From the NCBI GenBank assembly GCA_021808445.1, contig JAKBBP010000004.1, positions 43,628-107,627 of the forward strand: a stretch of 64,000 nt of DNA, given 5' to 3'. Under the pieces are notes generated by a model. That model searched no databases. It had not been told where the DNA came from and saw only the letters and a list, made by a program, of their open reading frames with translations. Source of the stretch: Pseudomonadota bacterium. Its GTDB lineage: Bacteria; Pseudomonadota; Gammaproteobacteria; Burkholderiales; Burkholderiaceae_C. Shown here in pieces: positions 1 to 8,083 of this stretch (position 1 is the first letter of the stretch; every line of letters begins with the position of its first letter). The position numbers and the translations under genes are program-made.

Positions 1-1
1 G

Positions 2-1174
2 CTGATCGGCGGCGACGCCGGGGTGTTCGCCGCCATCGTGGCCAGCCTGTTCGCCATGGCCAGGCTTTCGGTGGAGGTGATGGTGCTGCTGTTCGGCACC
101 TTGACGCTGTGGCTGGGCTTGCTGGCCATCGCCGAGCGCGCCCAGCTGGTGCAGGCGATGGCGCGCGCGCTGGGACCGCTGTTCTCCCGCCTGATGCCCG
201 AGGTGCCGCGCGGCCATCCTGCGCTGGGCCTGATCACCCTGAACATGGCCGCCAACATGCTGGGTCTGGACAACGCAGCCACGCCGATCGGCCTGAAGGC
301 CATGCGGGAGCTGCAGGGCCTGAACCCCAGCCGCGACACGGCGAGCAACGCGCAGATCCTGTTTCTGGTGCTCAACGCCTCGTCGCTGACCCTGCTGCCC
401 GTGAGTATTTTCATGTATCGCGCGCAGCAGGGGGCCAGCGACCCGACGGTGGTGTTCCTGCCCATCCTGCTGGCCACCAGTGCGTCCACGCTGGTGGGCC
501 TGCTCAGCGTGGCGCTGGTGCAGCGATTGCCCTTGCGCGACGCGCGCGCGCTGGGGTGGATGGCCGCGGGCCTGCTGGCGTACGCCGCGGTGCTGGCGGG
601 CCTGGCCTCGCTTTCCGCCACCGCCCTGGCGCACGTTTCGGATCTTGCCGGCAACCTCATGCTGTTCGGCGTGATCATCGCCTTCCTGCTGGCGGGCGCC
701 TGGCGTCGCGTACCGGTGTACGAGGCCTTCATCGACGGCGCGCGCCAGGGCTTCGAGGTGGCGCGCGACCTGCTGCCCTACCTCGTGGCCATGCTGTGCG
801 CGGTGGGGGTGCTGCGCGCCTCGGGCGCGCTGGACCTGCTGCTGGAACTGTTGCGCTGGGCAGCCCGGCACGCCGGGCTGGACACGCGTTTCGTCGACGC
901 GCTGCCCACGGCGCTGGTCAAGCCCTTTTCGGGCAGCGCCGCGCGCGCCATGTTGATCGAGACCATGCGACACGACGGAGTCGACAGCCTGCCCGCGCTG
1001 ATGGCCGCCACCATGCAGGGCAGCACCGAGACCACTTTTTACGTGCTGGCGGTGTATTTCGGGGCCGTGGGGATCCGGCGCGTGCGCCACGCGGTGGCCT
1101 GCGCGCTGCTGGCCGATCTGGCCGGGGTGCTGGCCTCGATCGCGGTGTGCTACTGGTTCTTCGGCTCGCGCTGA
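2..1174 (+). CDS. SpmA/SpmB-type nucleoside-recognition (Gate) membrane protein, 5' partial
   Basis: The open frame continues upstream of the window edge, so the true start is missing; about 390 residues are visible. It is a polytopic inner-membrane protein with many hydrophobic segments, and it carries two Gate-like halves, each with a polar kink: one around NMLGLDNAATPIGLKAM and one around FSGSAARAMLIE and MQGSTETTFY. These are the hallmarks of spore-maturation proteins SpmA and SpmB, here joined in one chain as is common in non-sporulating proteobacteria. The transported substrate is unknown in this lineage. It converges on pilU with only 28 bp between the stops. Family assignment is firm; function is not. 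Confidence 0.85.
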   Translation: MIGGDAGVFAAIVASLFAMARLSVEVMVLLFGTLTLWLGLLAIAERAQLVQAMARALGPLFSRLMPEVPRGHPALGLITLNMAANMLGLDNAATPIGLKAMRELQGLNPSRDTASNAQILFLVLNASSLTLLPVSIFMYRAQQGASDPTVVFLPILLATSASTLVGLLSVALVQRLPLRDARALGWMAAGLLAYAAVLAGLASLSATALAHVSDLAGNLMLFGVIIAFLLAGAWRRVPVYEAFIDGARQGFEVARDLLPYLVAMLCAVGVLRASGALDLLLELLRWAARHAGLDTRFVDALPTALVKPFSGSAARAMLIETMRHDGVDSLPALMAATMQGSTETTFYVLAVYFGAVGIRRVRHAVACALLADLAGVLASIAVCYWFFGSR

Positions 1175-1202
1175 GTCGAGGCTCCGAGGGGCCTGAGCAG
1201 GC

Positions 1203-2336
1203 TCAGACGATGGCCAGGTACTCGGTTCCGCTGGCCGGATCGGTCTGATCGCGCTTGCTGTCGAGCTTGATGCGCAGGCGCAGGTCGTTGACCGAATCCG
1301 CGTTGCGCAGCGCGTCCTCGTAGGCAATGGTGCCCTGTTCGTAGAGGTCGAACAGCGCCTGGTCGAAGGTCTGCATGCCCAGTTCACGCGAGCGCCGCAT
1401 GACCTCCTTGATCTCGCCGACCTCGCCCTTGAAGATGTGGTCCGCGATCAGCGGGGAGTTGATCATCACCTCCACCGCCGCCACCCGCCCGCGGCCGTCC
1501 TGGCGCGGCACCAGGCGCTGCGAGATCATGGCGCGCAGGTTCAGCGACAGGTCCATGAGCAACTGCGAGCGGCGCTCCTCGGGGAAGAAGTTGATCATGC
1601 GGTCCAGCGCCTGGTTGGCGCTGTTCGCATGGAGCGTGGCCAGCACCAGGTGCCCGGTCTCCGCGAAAGCCACCGCGTGGTCCATGGTCTCGCGGTCGCG
1701 GATTTCGCCCATCAGGATCACGTCCGGGGCCTGGCGCATGCTGTTCTTCAATGCGGCTTCCCAGCTATCGGTGTCGAAGCCGATCTCGCGCTGCGTGACG
1801 ATGCAATTCTTGTGCGCGTGCACGAACTCGATCGGATCCTCGATGGTCACGATGTGCCCACGGCTGTTCTCGTTGCGCCAGTCCAGCAGCGCCGCCATGG
1901 AGGTGCTCTTGCCGCTGCCCGTGGCCCCCACGAGCACCATCAGCCCGCGCTTGCTCATCGCCAGCTCCTCGAGCACCCGAGGCAGCCCCAGGGACTTGAT
2001 GGAGGGAAGTTCCTGGGGAATCACCCGCAGCACCATGCCGACGCGCCCCTGCTGGACGAAGGCGTTGACCCGGAAGCGTCCGATGCCCGAGGGGGCGATG
2101 GCGAAGTTGCATTCCTTGCTGCGTTCGAATTCGGCGGCCTGGCGCTCGCCCATCAACGAGCGTGCGAGGGCCTGCGTGTGCTGCGCGCTCAGCGACTGAG
2201 CCGACACGCGGTGCACCTCGCCGTCGATTTTCATCGCCGGCGGGAAATCGGCGGTCAGGAACAGATCCGAACCGCCGCGCTGCACCAGGCTGCGCAACAG
2301 ATCGTGGATGAATTTCGAAGCCTGGTCGCGTTCCAT
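1203..2336 (-). CDS. pilU: PilU, type IV pilus retraction ATPase accessory
   Basis: PilT-family hexameric ATPase that assists retraction of type IV pili from the cytoplasmic side of the inner membrane. The 377-residue product has a Walker A GATGSGKS at about 137-144, an Asp/Glu-rich Walker B region (VILMGEIRD, about 206-214), the His-box region ATLHANSA, and a C-terminal tail beyond the PilT core as in other PilU proteins. The ATG at 2336 was chosen because it matches the family N-terminus and is preceded by AGGAAA; a longer frame upstream would overlap the previous gene. It starts 22 bp after the CNB-protein stop and so is probably cotranscribed with pilT. Confidence 0.95.
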   Translation of the reverse strand: MERDQASKFIHDLLRSLVQRGGSDLFLTADFPPAMKIDGEVHRVSAQSLSAQHTQALARSLMGERQAAEFERSKECNFAIAPSGIGRFRVNAFVQQGRVGMVLRVIPQELPSIKSLGLPRVLEELAMSKRGLMVLVGATGSGKSTSMAALLDWRNENSRGHIVTIEDPIEFVHAHKNCIVTQREIGFDTDSWEAALKNSMRQAPDVILMGEIRDRETMDHAVAFAETGHLVLATLHANSANQALDRMINFFPEERRSQLLMDLSLNLRAMISQRLVPRQDGRGRVAAVEVMINSPLIADHIFKGEVGEIKEVMRRSRELGMQTFDQALFDLYEQGTIAYEDALRNADSVNDLRLRIKLDSKRDQTDPASGTEYLAIV

Positions 2337-2358
2337 GAGCGGTTTTCCTGGTTTCGCG

Positions 2359-3003
2359 TCATGCCGAGCTGCCCACGGTCGGGGCGCCGAGCTTGCGCAG
2401 GCGCAGCGAGAGCCGTCGCGCCAGCGAGCCCACGATGCGTACCGCGGAAGCCGGATCGCGCTCGATGAGGGCATCGAGCACGCGCGCCTCCAGCACGGCG
2501 ATCTCCGAGGGGCGCAGGGTGGTGCAGTAGGAAGCGCGCGGTCCGGCGTCGAGCAGCGACATCTCGCCCAGCACGCTGCCGGCCCGCGATTCGGTCAGGC
2601 GCACGCGCTCCCCCCAGGGCTGCTGGCGGTCCACCGCGATCACGCCGTGCAGCACGACGAACATGAAACTGCCATGTTCGTTCTGCTCGATGATGTCGCG
2701 GTCCGCGTCGACGGCCCAGAACTCGAAATGGCGGGCGCACTTGTCCAGCTCCGGGCCCGACAGTCCGGTCATGAAACGGTCCTGCGCCCACAGTTCGCGC
2801 AGGCGCCTGGCCCCTGGCTCGTGCGGCAGGCGCCGCGCGCCCAGCGCTCGTGCGCGTTCTCCCCATCCGAGCAGTGCGCCGCCTCCGCCCGAGGGGTCGT
2901 GGAAACCGGTGGTGAAGAACTGGGATTCGCGAAAGCCTTCGCGCTCGGCCGGGGCGTCGCCGCTGGGGCGTTGGGGTCGCAGGAAGTCCAGGACTTTTTT
3001 CAT
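2359..3003 (-). CDS. Cyclic nucleotide-binding domain protein of the pilT-pilU operon
   Basis: This 214-residue protein has one Crp-type beta-barrel CNB domain in its C-terminal two thirds (about residues 75-200). The phosphate-binding cassette region reads VLGEMSLLDAGPRAS, keeping the Gly-Glu and the Arg that in Crp/PKA domains contact the cyclic nucleotide phosphate. There is no helix-turn-helix after the barrel, so it should act as a sensor or adaptor and not as a transcription factor. The N-terminal 70 residues are low-complexity and unrecognised. It lies 67 bp after pilT and 22 bp before pilU on the same strand, which suggests nucleotide-dependent control of retraction; that role is inference. 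The start at 3003 (MKKVLDF) is preferred to an upstream in-frame codon at 3030. Confidence 0.88.
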   Translation of the reverse strand: MKKVLDFLRPQRPSGDAPAEREGFRESQFFTTGFHDPSGGGGALLGWGERARALGARRLPHEPGARRLRELWAQDRFMTGLSGPELDKCARHFEFWAVDADRDIIEQNEHGSFMFVVLHGVIAVDRQQPWGERVRLTESRAGSVLGEMSLLDAGPRASYCTTLRPSEIAVLEARVLDALIERDPASAVRIVGSLARRLSLRLRKLGAPTVGSSA

Positions 3004-3070
3004 GGCATCCGATGGAGGCGGTGGAAGCATCGGCCGCGGGGTCGCGGTCTGGCGTGCGACTGCCCAGGCC

Positions 3071-4117
3071 TCAGCCGCCGGGGAAATTCTCCGGTTGCTT
3101 GGCCTTGCTGCGCGCCTCGGCCGGCGAGATCAGGCTGCGGCGCACCAGATCGGAAAGATTCTGGTCCAGGGTCTGCATGCCATGCGCCTGGCTGGTCTGG
3201 ATCATGGAGTACATCTGCGCGACCTTGTTCTCGCGGATCAGGTTGCGGATCGCCGGCGTGCCGATCATGATCTCGTGCGCCGCCACGCGGCCGCTGCCGT
3301 CCTTGAGTTTGCACAGGGTCTGGGAGACCACCGCGATCAGGGCCTCCGACAGCATCGCCCGAACCATGTCCTTCTCGGCCGCCGGGAATACGTCGATGAT
3401 GCGGTCGATGGTCTTCGGTGCCGAGGAGGTGTGCAGGGTGGCGAACACCAGGTGACCCGTCTCGGATGCCGTCAGCGCCAGCCGGATGGTCTCCAGGTCG
3501 CGCATCTCCCCCACCAGGATCGAGTCCGGGTCCTCGCGCAGCGCCGAGCGCAGGGCGTTGGAGAAGCTCAGGGTGTGCGGCCCGACCTCGCGCTGGTTGA
3601 TCAGGCACTTCTTGGATTCGTGCACGAATTCGATCGGATCCTCGATGGTGAGGATGTGGCCGTATTCGTTTTCGTTCAGGTGGTTGACCATCGCCGCCAG
3701 CGTGGTCGATTTGCCCGAGCCGGTGGGTCCGGTCACGAGGACCAGGCCGCGTGGCTTGAGCGCCAGATCACCGAAGATCTTCGGGGCGTTGAGGTCGTCG
3801 AGCGAGAGGATCTTGCTCGGGATGGTGCGGAACACGGCGCTGGCGCCGCGTTGCTGGTTGAAGGCATTCACCCGGAAACGAGCCAGGCCGTTGATCTCGA
3901 AGGAAAAGTCGACCTCGAAATATTCCTCGTAGTGTTTGCGCTGGACATCGCTCATGATGTCGTAGACCATCGCATGCACCATCTTGTGGTCCAGGGGTTC
4001 GACGTTGATGCGGCGTACGTCTCCGTGGACCCGGATCATCGGCGGTAGTCCGGCCGACAGATGAAGATCCGATGCGTTGTTCTTCACGCTGAACGCCAAC
4101 AGCTGCGTGATATCCAC
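3071..4117 (-). CDS. pilT: PilT, twitching motility retraction ATPase
   Basis: Hexameric ATPase powering type IV pilus retraction. The 348-residue product has the N-terminal PAS-like domain (ASDLHLSAGLPP), Walker A GPTGSGKST at about 130-138, the Walker B region ILVGEMRD, the His box FATLHTSSA, and the C-terminal AIRNLIRE motif needed for retraction in PilT but degenerate in PilU. The start is a GTG encoding the family N-terminus VDITQLLAF, with a purine-rich AGGGGG a few bases upstream. The reading frame stays open far upstream but that part overlaps yggS and is not protein-like. It heads a pilT / CNB / pilU transcription unit divergent from yggS. Confidence 0.96.
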   Translation of the reverse strand: MDITQLLAFSVKNNASDLHLSAGLPPMIRVHGDVRRINVEPLDHKMVHAMVYDIMSDVQRKHYEEYFEVDFSFEINGLARFRVNAFNQQRGASAVFRTIPSKILSLDDLNAPKIFGDLALKPRGLVLVTGPTGSGKSTTLAAMVNHLNENEYGHILTIEDPIEFVHESKKCLINQREVGPHTLSFSNALRSALREDPDSILVGEMRDLETIRLALTASETGHLVFATLHTSSAPKTIDRIIDVFPAAEKDMVRAMLSEALIAVVSQTLCKLKDGSGRVAAHEIMIGTPAIRNLIRENKVAQMYSMIQTSQAHGMQTLDQNLSDLVRRSLISPAEARSKAKQPENFPGG

Positions 4118-4360
4118 TGCAATCCCCCTGGATTTCCGGTGAGCCCGGACTTCGTTTCGAGCAAATCCGGCCCGCCCAAATTTTCCTTCGTTCCCACCTG
4201 GGCAGACTGGACGCAGCTCGCCCCCGGTGGCTCTATAGTAAAGGCAGCGCCTGGGGCCACGGCCCTTTGGCGCAAGCATGCCCGAGGCTTGTTGTTTCGT
4301 CCATACGTCCGTGCCAGGGGCCGTCGTCGGTTCCCGGGTGCATTTTCCGCAAGACATCCC
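4118..4360. promoter_or_regulatory. Divergent pilT/yggS intergenic region
   Basis: This 243-bp gap separates the divergent starts of pilT and yggS and must carry both promoters. The clearest element is TATAGT on the plus strand at 4234-4239, which read on the minus strand overlaps a TACTAT; either could be a -10 box. I find no convincing -35 at proper spacing for either direction, so no promoter is claimed precisely. Confidence 0.3.
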
Positions 4361-5107
4361 GTGATTCCAGATCGTGACCCTGCGGCTGGCGGCCCCGCCG
4401 ATCGCCTGCGGCGGGTGCGCCAGCGCATCGAGCAGGCCGCGCGAGCGGCCGGGCGCGACCCCTCCGAGGTGCGCCTGCTGGCCGTATCCAAGACCTTCCC
4501 GGCCGAGGCGGTGGCGGCGATGGCGGGCTGCGGCCAGAGCGATTTCGGCGAGAACTACGTGCAGGAGGGTGTGGCCAAGATGGCCGCGCTGCGCGCCGCA
4601 TGGCCGGCGCTGTGCTGGCATTTCATCGGCCCGCTGCAAAGCAACAAGACCCGCGACGTGGCCGCCGGCTTCGACTGGGTGCACAGCATTGATCGGCTGT
4701 CGGTGGCGCAGCGCCTGTCGGCCCAGCGCGTCTCGCCAGGCGCGGGCGGCGCGCCGCAGCCGCTGCAGGTCTGCCTGCAGGTCAATGTCAGCGGTGAGGC
4801 GAGCAAGAGCGGGGTGAGCCCCGACGAACTGCCAGGCTTGGCACGCGAGGTCGCGCGCCTGCCGGGGCTGCGTCTGCGAGGGCTGATGGCCATTCCCGCG
4901 CCCGCCGTCGACCTGGCGGAGCAGCGCGTGCCCTTCGCGCGCCTGCGCGAGTTGCGCGACCAACTGGTCGCGCAGCAGGGCCTGGCGCTGGACACCCTGT
5001 CCATGGGCATGAGCGCCGACCTGGAGGCCGCCGTGCTCGAGGGCGCCACCATCGTACGGGTGGGCAGCGCCTTGTTCGGCGAACGCACCAGGCGGGCAGG
5101 GCCCTGA
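4361..5107 (+). CDS. yggS: YggS/PROSC family pyridoxal-phosphate homeostasis protein
   Basis: Single-domain PLP-binding alanine-racemase-like TIM barrel that keeps free PLP in balance; it has no known catalytic activity. The PLP-binding lysine lies in AVSKTFP at about residue 44, followed by FGENYVQE, WHFIGPLQSNK and the C-terminal SMGMSADLEAAV and TIVRVGSALFG motifs typical of the family. The start is taken as GTG 4361, giving 248 residues, close to the family length of about 230; the open frame extends further upstream but that part has no family similarity and would run into pilT. The ribosome-binding site is weak, so the exact start is uncertain. It sits next to pilT, a very common arrangement in proteobacteria. 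Confidence 0.9.
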   Translation: MIPDRDPAAGGPADRLRRVRQRIEQAARAAGRDPSEVRLLAVSKTFPAEAVAAMAGCGQSDFGENYVQEGVAKMAALRAAWPALCWHFIGPLQSNKTRDVAAGFDWVHSIDRLSVAQRLSAQRVSPGAGGAPQPLQVCLQVNVSGEASKSGVSPDELPGLAREVARLPGLRLRGLMAIPAPAVDLAEQRVPFARLRELRDQLVAQQGLALDTLSMGMSADLEAAVLEGATIVRVGSALFGERTRRAGP

Positions 5108-5133
5108 AGTCCCGGCGCGGCCCGCGCCCCCGC

Positions 5134-5529
5134 TCAGTCCGCCTGGTCCTGAAGCCGGCGCAGGTCGAGGCCCAGGGCCTGCAATTGCGCAGCCCAGCGT
5201 CGCGCCTGCTCCTCGTCCAGCGCTCCCAGCGACTGCACCATGCGGCGCCAGTTGCCGGCCTGCTGGGGCAGCGCGGCACAGTACAGCAGGTGTTCGCCGC
5301 GCTGCACGGCCAGCACGGGGAAATTCTCCGGCTCGAAGTCGCCCAGCGCGTCGGCCTGGGACTCCACGTCCACCCACAGCCAGCGCGATGCCGGCAGCAG
5401 TTGCTGCGACTGCAGGGCCAGATCGCGGAAGGCCTCGCGCCAGCCGCGGCAGATGCCGCACCACTGCGCGCACAGGCAGGCGACGATCCAGTCGCCGGTC
5501 TGCGTCCCGGGCGTGCCCGCGGCCATCAT
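5134..5529 (-). CDS. Thioredoxin-like protein
   Basis: A 131-residue thioredoxin-fold protein with a WCGIC active-site motif at residues 23-27, that is CGIC where thioredoxin has CGPC, plus the cis-Pro loop region ENFPVLAVQRG. There is no signal peptide, so it is likely cytoplasmic. The Pro-to-Ile change between the cysteines should alter its redox potential. The start MMAAGT at 5529 lies 7 bp after the ettA stop and avoids overlap with ettA, so both are probably in one transcript; a longer frame from 5586 would overlap ettA. Substrate is unknown. Confidence 0.82.
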   Translation of the reverse strand: MMAAGTPGTQTGDWIVACLCAQWCGICRGWREAFRDLALQSQQLLPASRWLWVDVESQADALGDFEPENFPVLAVQRGEHLLYCAALPQQAGNWRRMVQSLGALDEEQARRWAAQLQALGLDLRRLQDQAD

Positions 5530-5536
5530 CTCGGCC

Positions 5537-7201
5537 TCAGCGCAAGGGCTTGAATCGCAGGCGCTTCGGGCGAGCGCCTTCGTCACCCAGGCGGCGCTTC
5601 TTGTCCGCCTCGTATTCCTGGTAGTTGCCGGAGAAGAAGGTCCATTGCGAATCGCCTTCGGCCGCCAGGATGTGGGTGGCGATGCGGTCCAGGAACCAGC
5701 GGTCGTGGCTGCTCACCAGTACGCAGCCGGCGAACTCCAGCAAGGCGTCCTCGAGCGCGCGCAGGGTTTCCACGTCCAGGTCGTTGGACGGCTCGTCGAG
5801 CATGAGCACATTGCCGCCGGACACCAGGGTCTTGGCCAGGTGCAGGCGACCGCGTTCGCCGCCGGAGAGCTGGCCCACGATCTTCTGCTGGTCCGAGCCC
5901 TTGAAGTTGAAGCGGCCGCAGTAGGCGCGCGAAGCGACCTGGAACTTGCCCACGGTGAGAATGTCCTGCCCGTCGGAAAGGGCTTCCCACACCGTCTTGT
6001 CGTCGGGCAGGGAGCCACGACTCTGGTCTTCGTAGACCATGCGTACCGTGGGGCCGACGACGATTTCCCCGGAGTCCGGCGTGTCCTGGCCTGCGATCAT
6101 GCGAAACAGGGTGGACTTGCCTGCGCCGTTGGGGCCGATCACCCCGACGATCGCGCCCGGAGGAATCTGCAGGCTCAGGTTGTCGATGAGCAGGCGCTCG
6201 CCATGCGCCTTGCGCACCGAGCGAAGTTCGATGACCTCGTTGCCCAGGCGCTCGGCCACGGGGATGAAAATCTCATTGGTCTCGTTGCGCTTCTGGTATT
6301 CGACCGCGGCGAGTTCCTCGAAACGCGCCATGCGTGCCTTGCTCTTGGCCTGGCGTCCCTTGGGGTTCTGGCGCACCCATTCCAGTTCCTGCTTCATGGT
6401 CTTGAGGTGCGCGGCCTCGGCACGCGCCTCATGTTCCAGGCGCTGCTCCTTCTGCTCCAGCCAGGAGCTGTAGTTGCCCTTGAAGGGCAGGCCGTGCCCG
6501 CGGTCGAGCTCGAGGATCCATTGCGCGGCGTTGTCCAGGAAATAGCGGTCGTGCGTGACCGCCACCACGGTGCCGGGAAAGCGCTGCAGGAACTGCTCCA
6601 GCCACTCGACGCTTTCGGCATCCAGGTGGTTGGTGGGTTCATCGAGCAGCAGCATGTCCGGCTTGGAGAGCAGCAGGCGGCACAGCGCCACGCGGCGCTT
6701 TTCGCCGCCCGACAGCGGTCCGATGCAGGCGTCCCAAGGAGGCAGGCGCAGCGCATCGGCGGCGATCTCCAATTGCAGATCGGTGTTCTGGCCTTCGCCG
6801 GCGGCGATCACCGCTTCCAGCTGCGCCTGTTCCTCGGCCAGCTTGTCGAAATCCGCGTCCGGCTCGGCGTAGGCGGCGTACACCTCCTCCAGGCGCTTCT
6901 TGGCCGCCAGCACCCCGCCCAGGCCCTGCTCGACGGCCTCGCGCACGCTCAGCTCCGGATCCAGCTGGGGCTCCTGCGGCAGGTAGCCGATGCGCGTGCC
7001 GGCCAGCGGCACCGCTTCGCCCTCGAAGTCCTGGTCCACACCGGCCATGATCTTCAGCAGCGTGGATTTGCCCGAGCCGTTGAGGCCGAGCACGCCGATC
7101 TTGGCCCCGGGGAAAAAGGACAGGGAAATGTCCTTCAGGATGTGGCGCTTCGGCGGGACGACCTTGCCGACGCGGTTCATCGTGAAAACGTATTGCGCCA
7201 T
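5537..7201 (-). CDS. ettA: EttA, ABC-F translational throttle ATPase
   Basis: ABC-F protein with two nucleotide-binding domains and no membrane segments; the family binds the ribosomal E site and gates entry into elongation according to ATP/ADP level. The 554-residue length matches E. coli EttA (555). Walker A motifs are GLNGSGKST (about 39-47) and GPNGAGKST in the second half, with signature motifs LSGGEKRR and LSGGERGR. A charged linker rich in Arg, Lys and Glu between the halves corresponds to the P-site tRNA-interaction motif. The start MAQYVFTMNRVGK at 7201 matches the family N-terminus. Confidence 0.97.
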   Translation of the reverse strand: MAQYVFTMNRVGKVVPPKRHILKDISLSFFPGAKIGVLGLNGSGKSTLLKIMAGVDQDFEGEAVPLAGTRIGYLPQEPQLDPELSVREAVEQGLGGVLAAKKRLEEVYAAYAEPDADFDKLAEEQAQLEAVIAAGEGQNTDLQLEIAADALRLPPWDACIGPLSGGEKRRVALCRLLLSKPDMLLLDEPTNHLDAESVEWLEQFLQRFPGTVVAVTHDRYFLDNAAQWILELDRGHGLPFKGNYSSWLEQKEQRLEHEARAEAAHLKTMKQELEWVRQNPKGRQAKSKARMARFEELAAVEYQKRNETNEIFIPVAERLGNEVIELRSVRKAHGERLLIDNLSLQIPPGAIVGVIGPNGAGKSTLFRMIAGQDTPDSGEIVVGPTVRMVYEDQSRGSLPDDKTVWEALSDGQDILTVGKFQVASRAYCGRFNFKGSDQQKIVGQLSGGERGRLHLAKTLVSGGNVLMLDEPSNDLDVETLRALEDALLEFAGCVLVSSHDRWFLDRIATHILAAEGDSQWTFFSGNYQEYEADKKRRLGDEGARPKRLRFKPLR

Positions 7202-7304
7202 GGATGTGTTCGCGGGAATGCGGGATGGAGTAGAGGTCGGGCCGCGCCGGGCGAGCCGCCATGCGGGCACTGTAGCGCAAGCGGCTGCGCGGCCTGGGTC
7301 GGGT

Positions 7305-7877
7305 TCAGAAGGCGGCCATCGCCTGTGCGACCGGGCCGTCGTCGAGTTGCTCGCGCAGCAGCGCGAACATGCGCATGTCGTGGTAGGCACCCTTCCAGTA
7401 GGCAAACTGGCGCAGCACCGCTTCCTGCTCGAAGCCAAGCGCTGCCAGCACCTTGATCGATGCCTGGTTGTCCAGGGCCGTCAGTGCGTTGACCCGGTTC
7501 AGGCGCATGGTCGCGAATCCGTAGGCCAGCACCGCGCTGGCGGCCTCGCGCATCAGCCCGCGTCCCCAGTACTGGCTGGCCATGTCGTAGCCGAAGGAGG
7601 CCATGTTGGTGGTCTTGTCCCAGAAGAACAGTCCGCAGGTGCCGATCATGCGCAGGCTGTCCGGCTCGAGCATGGCGAAACGGTCGTGATGCTTGAGAAA
7701 GAAGTCCAGCACCCGCTGCGCCTGCAGCAGGTCGGACAGCGTGTCCAGTTCGTAATAGCGGGTCACCTCGGGCTGGCTGTAGATGCCCAGCAAGCCGGCG
7801 GCATCCGTGGCCTGCAAGGGGCGCAGCAGCATGCGCTGCGTGCGCATGCTGCGCGTGGCGGAATCGAATTCGAGCAT
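7305..7877 (-). CDS. GNAT acetyltransferase, RimJ/RimL type
   Basis: A 190-residue N-acetyltransferase of the RimJ/RimL branch. It shows the RLxLRPL-like opening (RMLLRPLQATDAAG), the acetyl-CoA loop region QYWGRGLMREAASAV (residues about 100-115), and the C-terminal NQASIKVLAALGFEQEAVLR motif that is nearly universal in this branch. The acceptor (protein N-terminus, amino sugar or small molecule) cannot be told. The start is the ATG at 7877; a GTG two codons upstream (7883) is an alternative. It lies 103 bp upstream of ettA on the same strand. Confidence 0.85.
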   Translation of the reverse strand: MLEFDSATRSMRTQRMLLRPLQATDAAGLLGIYSQPEVTRYYELDTLSDLLQAQRVLDFFLKHHDRFAMLEPDSLRMIGTCGLFFWDKTTNMASFGYDMASQYWGRGLMREAASAVLAYGFATMRLNRVNALTALDNQASIKVLAALGFEQEAVLRQFAYWKGAYHDMRMFALLREQLDDGPVAQAMAAF

Positions 7878-7931
7878 GGGCACGCATGGAATCGAGGGCG
7901 GCGGGGCTCCATGGTAGTGCGCCGACGGCCC

Positions 7932-7961
7932 AAAAAAGGCGGCGGGGACGCGCCCCGCCGC
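7932..7961 (-). terminator. Intrinsic terminator after the HtrA protease gene
   Basis: On the minus strand a perfect 9-bp stem (GCGGCGGGG pairing with CCCCGCCGC, loop CGCGT) is followed by a short C and a run of six T. It lies about 120 nt downstream of the protease stop and just before the GNAT gene, so it should isolate the two. Confidence 0.75.
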
Positions 7962-8012
7962 AATCGCTTGCCGCTCGCTTGAGGCCTGGCCGGTGCCACC
8001 CGGTCAGGAGGT

Positions 8013-8042
8013 CCCGGGCGGCGCTTGCGGCGCCGTCCGGGG
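8013..8042. repeat. GC-rich inverted repeat downstream of the protease gene
   Basis: A near-perfect inverted repeat (CCGGGCGGCGC and GGCGCCGTCCGG flanking a short TTGC-like loop) lies 40-70 nt past the protease stop. It has no T-run on either side, so it could stabilise the mRNA end or help the stronger terminator at 7932-7961. Confidence 0.45.
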
Positions 8043-8083
8043 GTTCGGTCCCGCCAGGGCGGGCATGCACCGGGGGGCCTGGA

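Noticed and set aside
4119..5473. Upstream extension of the pilT frame to about 800 codons
   Set aside because: The extension is antisense to yggS and pilT has a good GTG start at 4117 matching the family.
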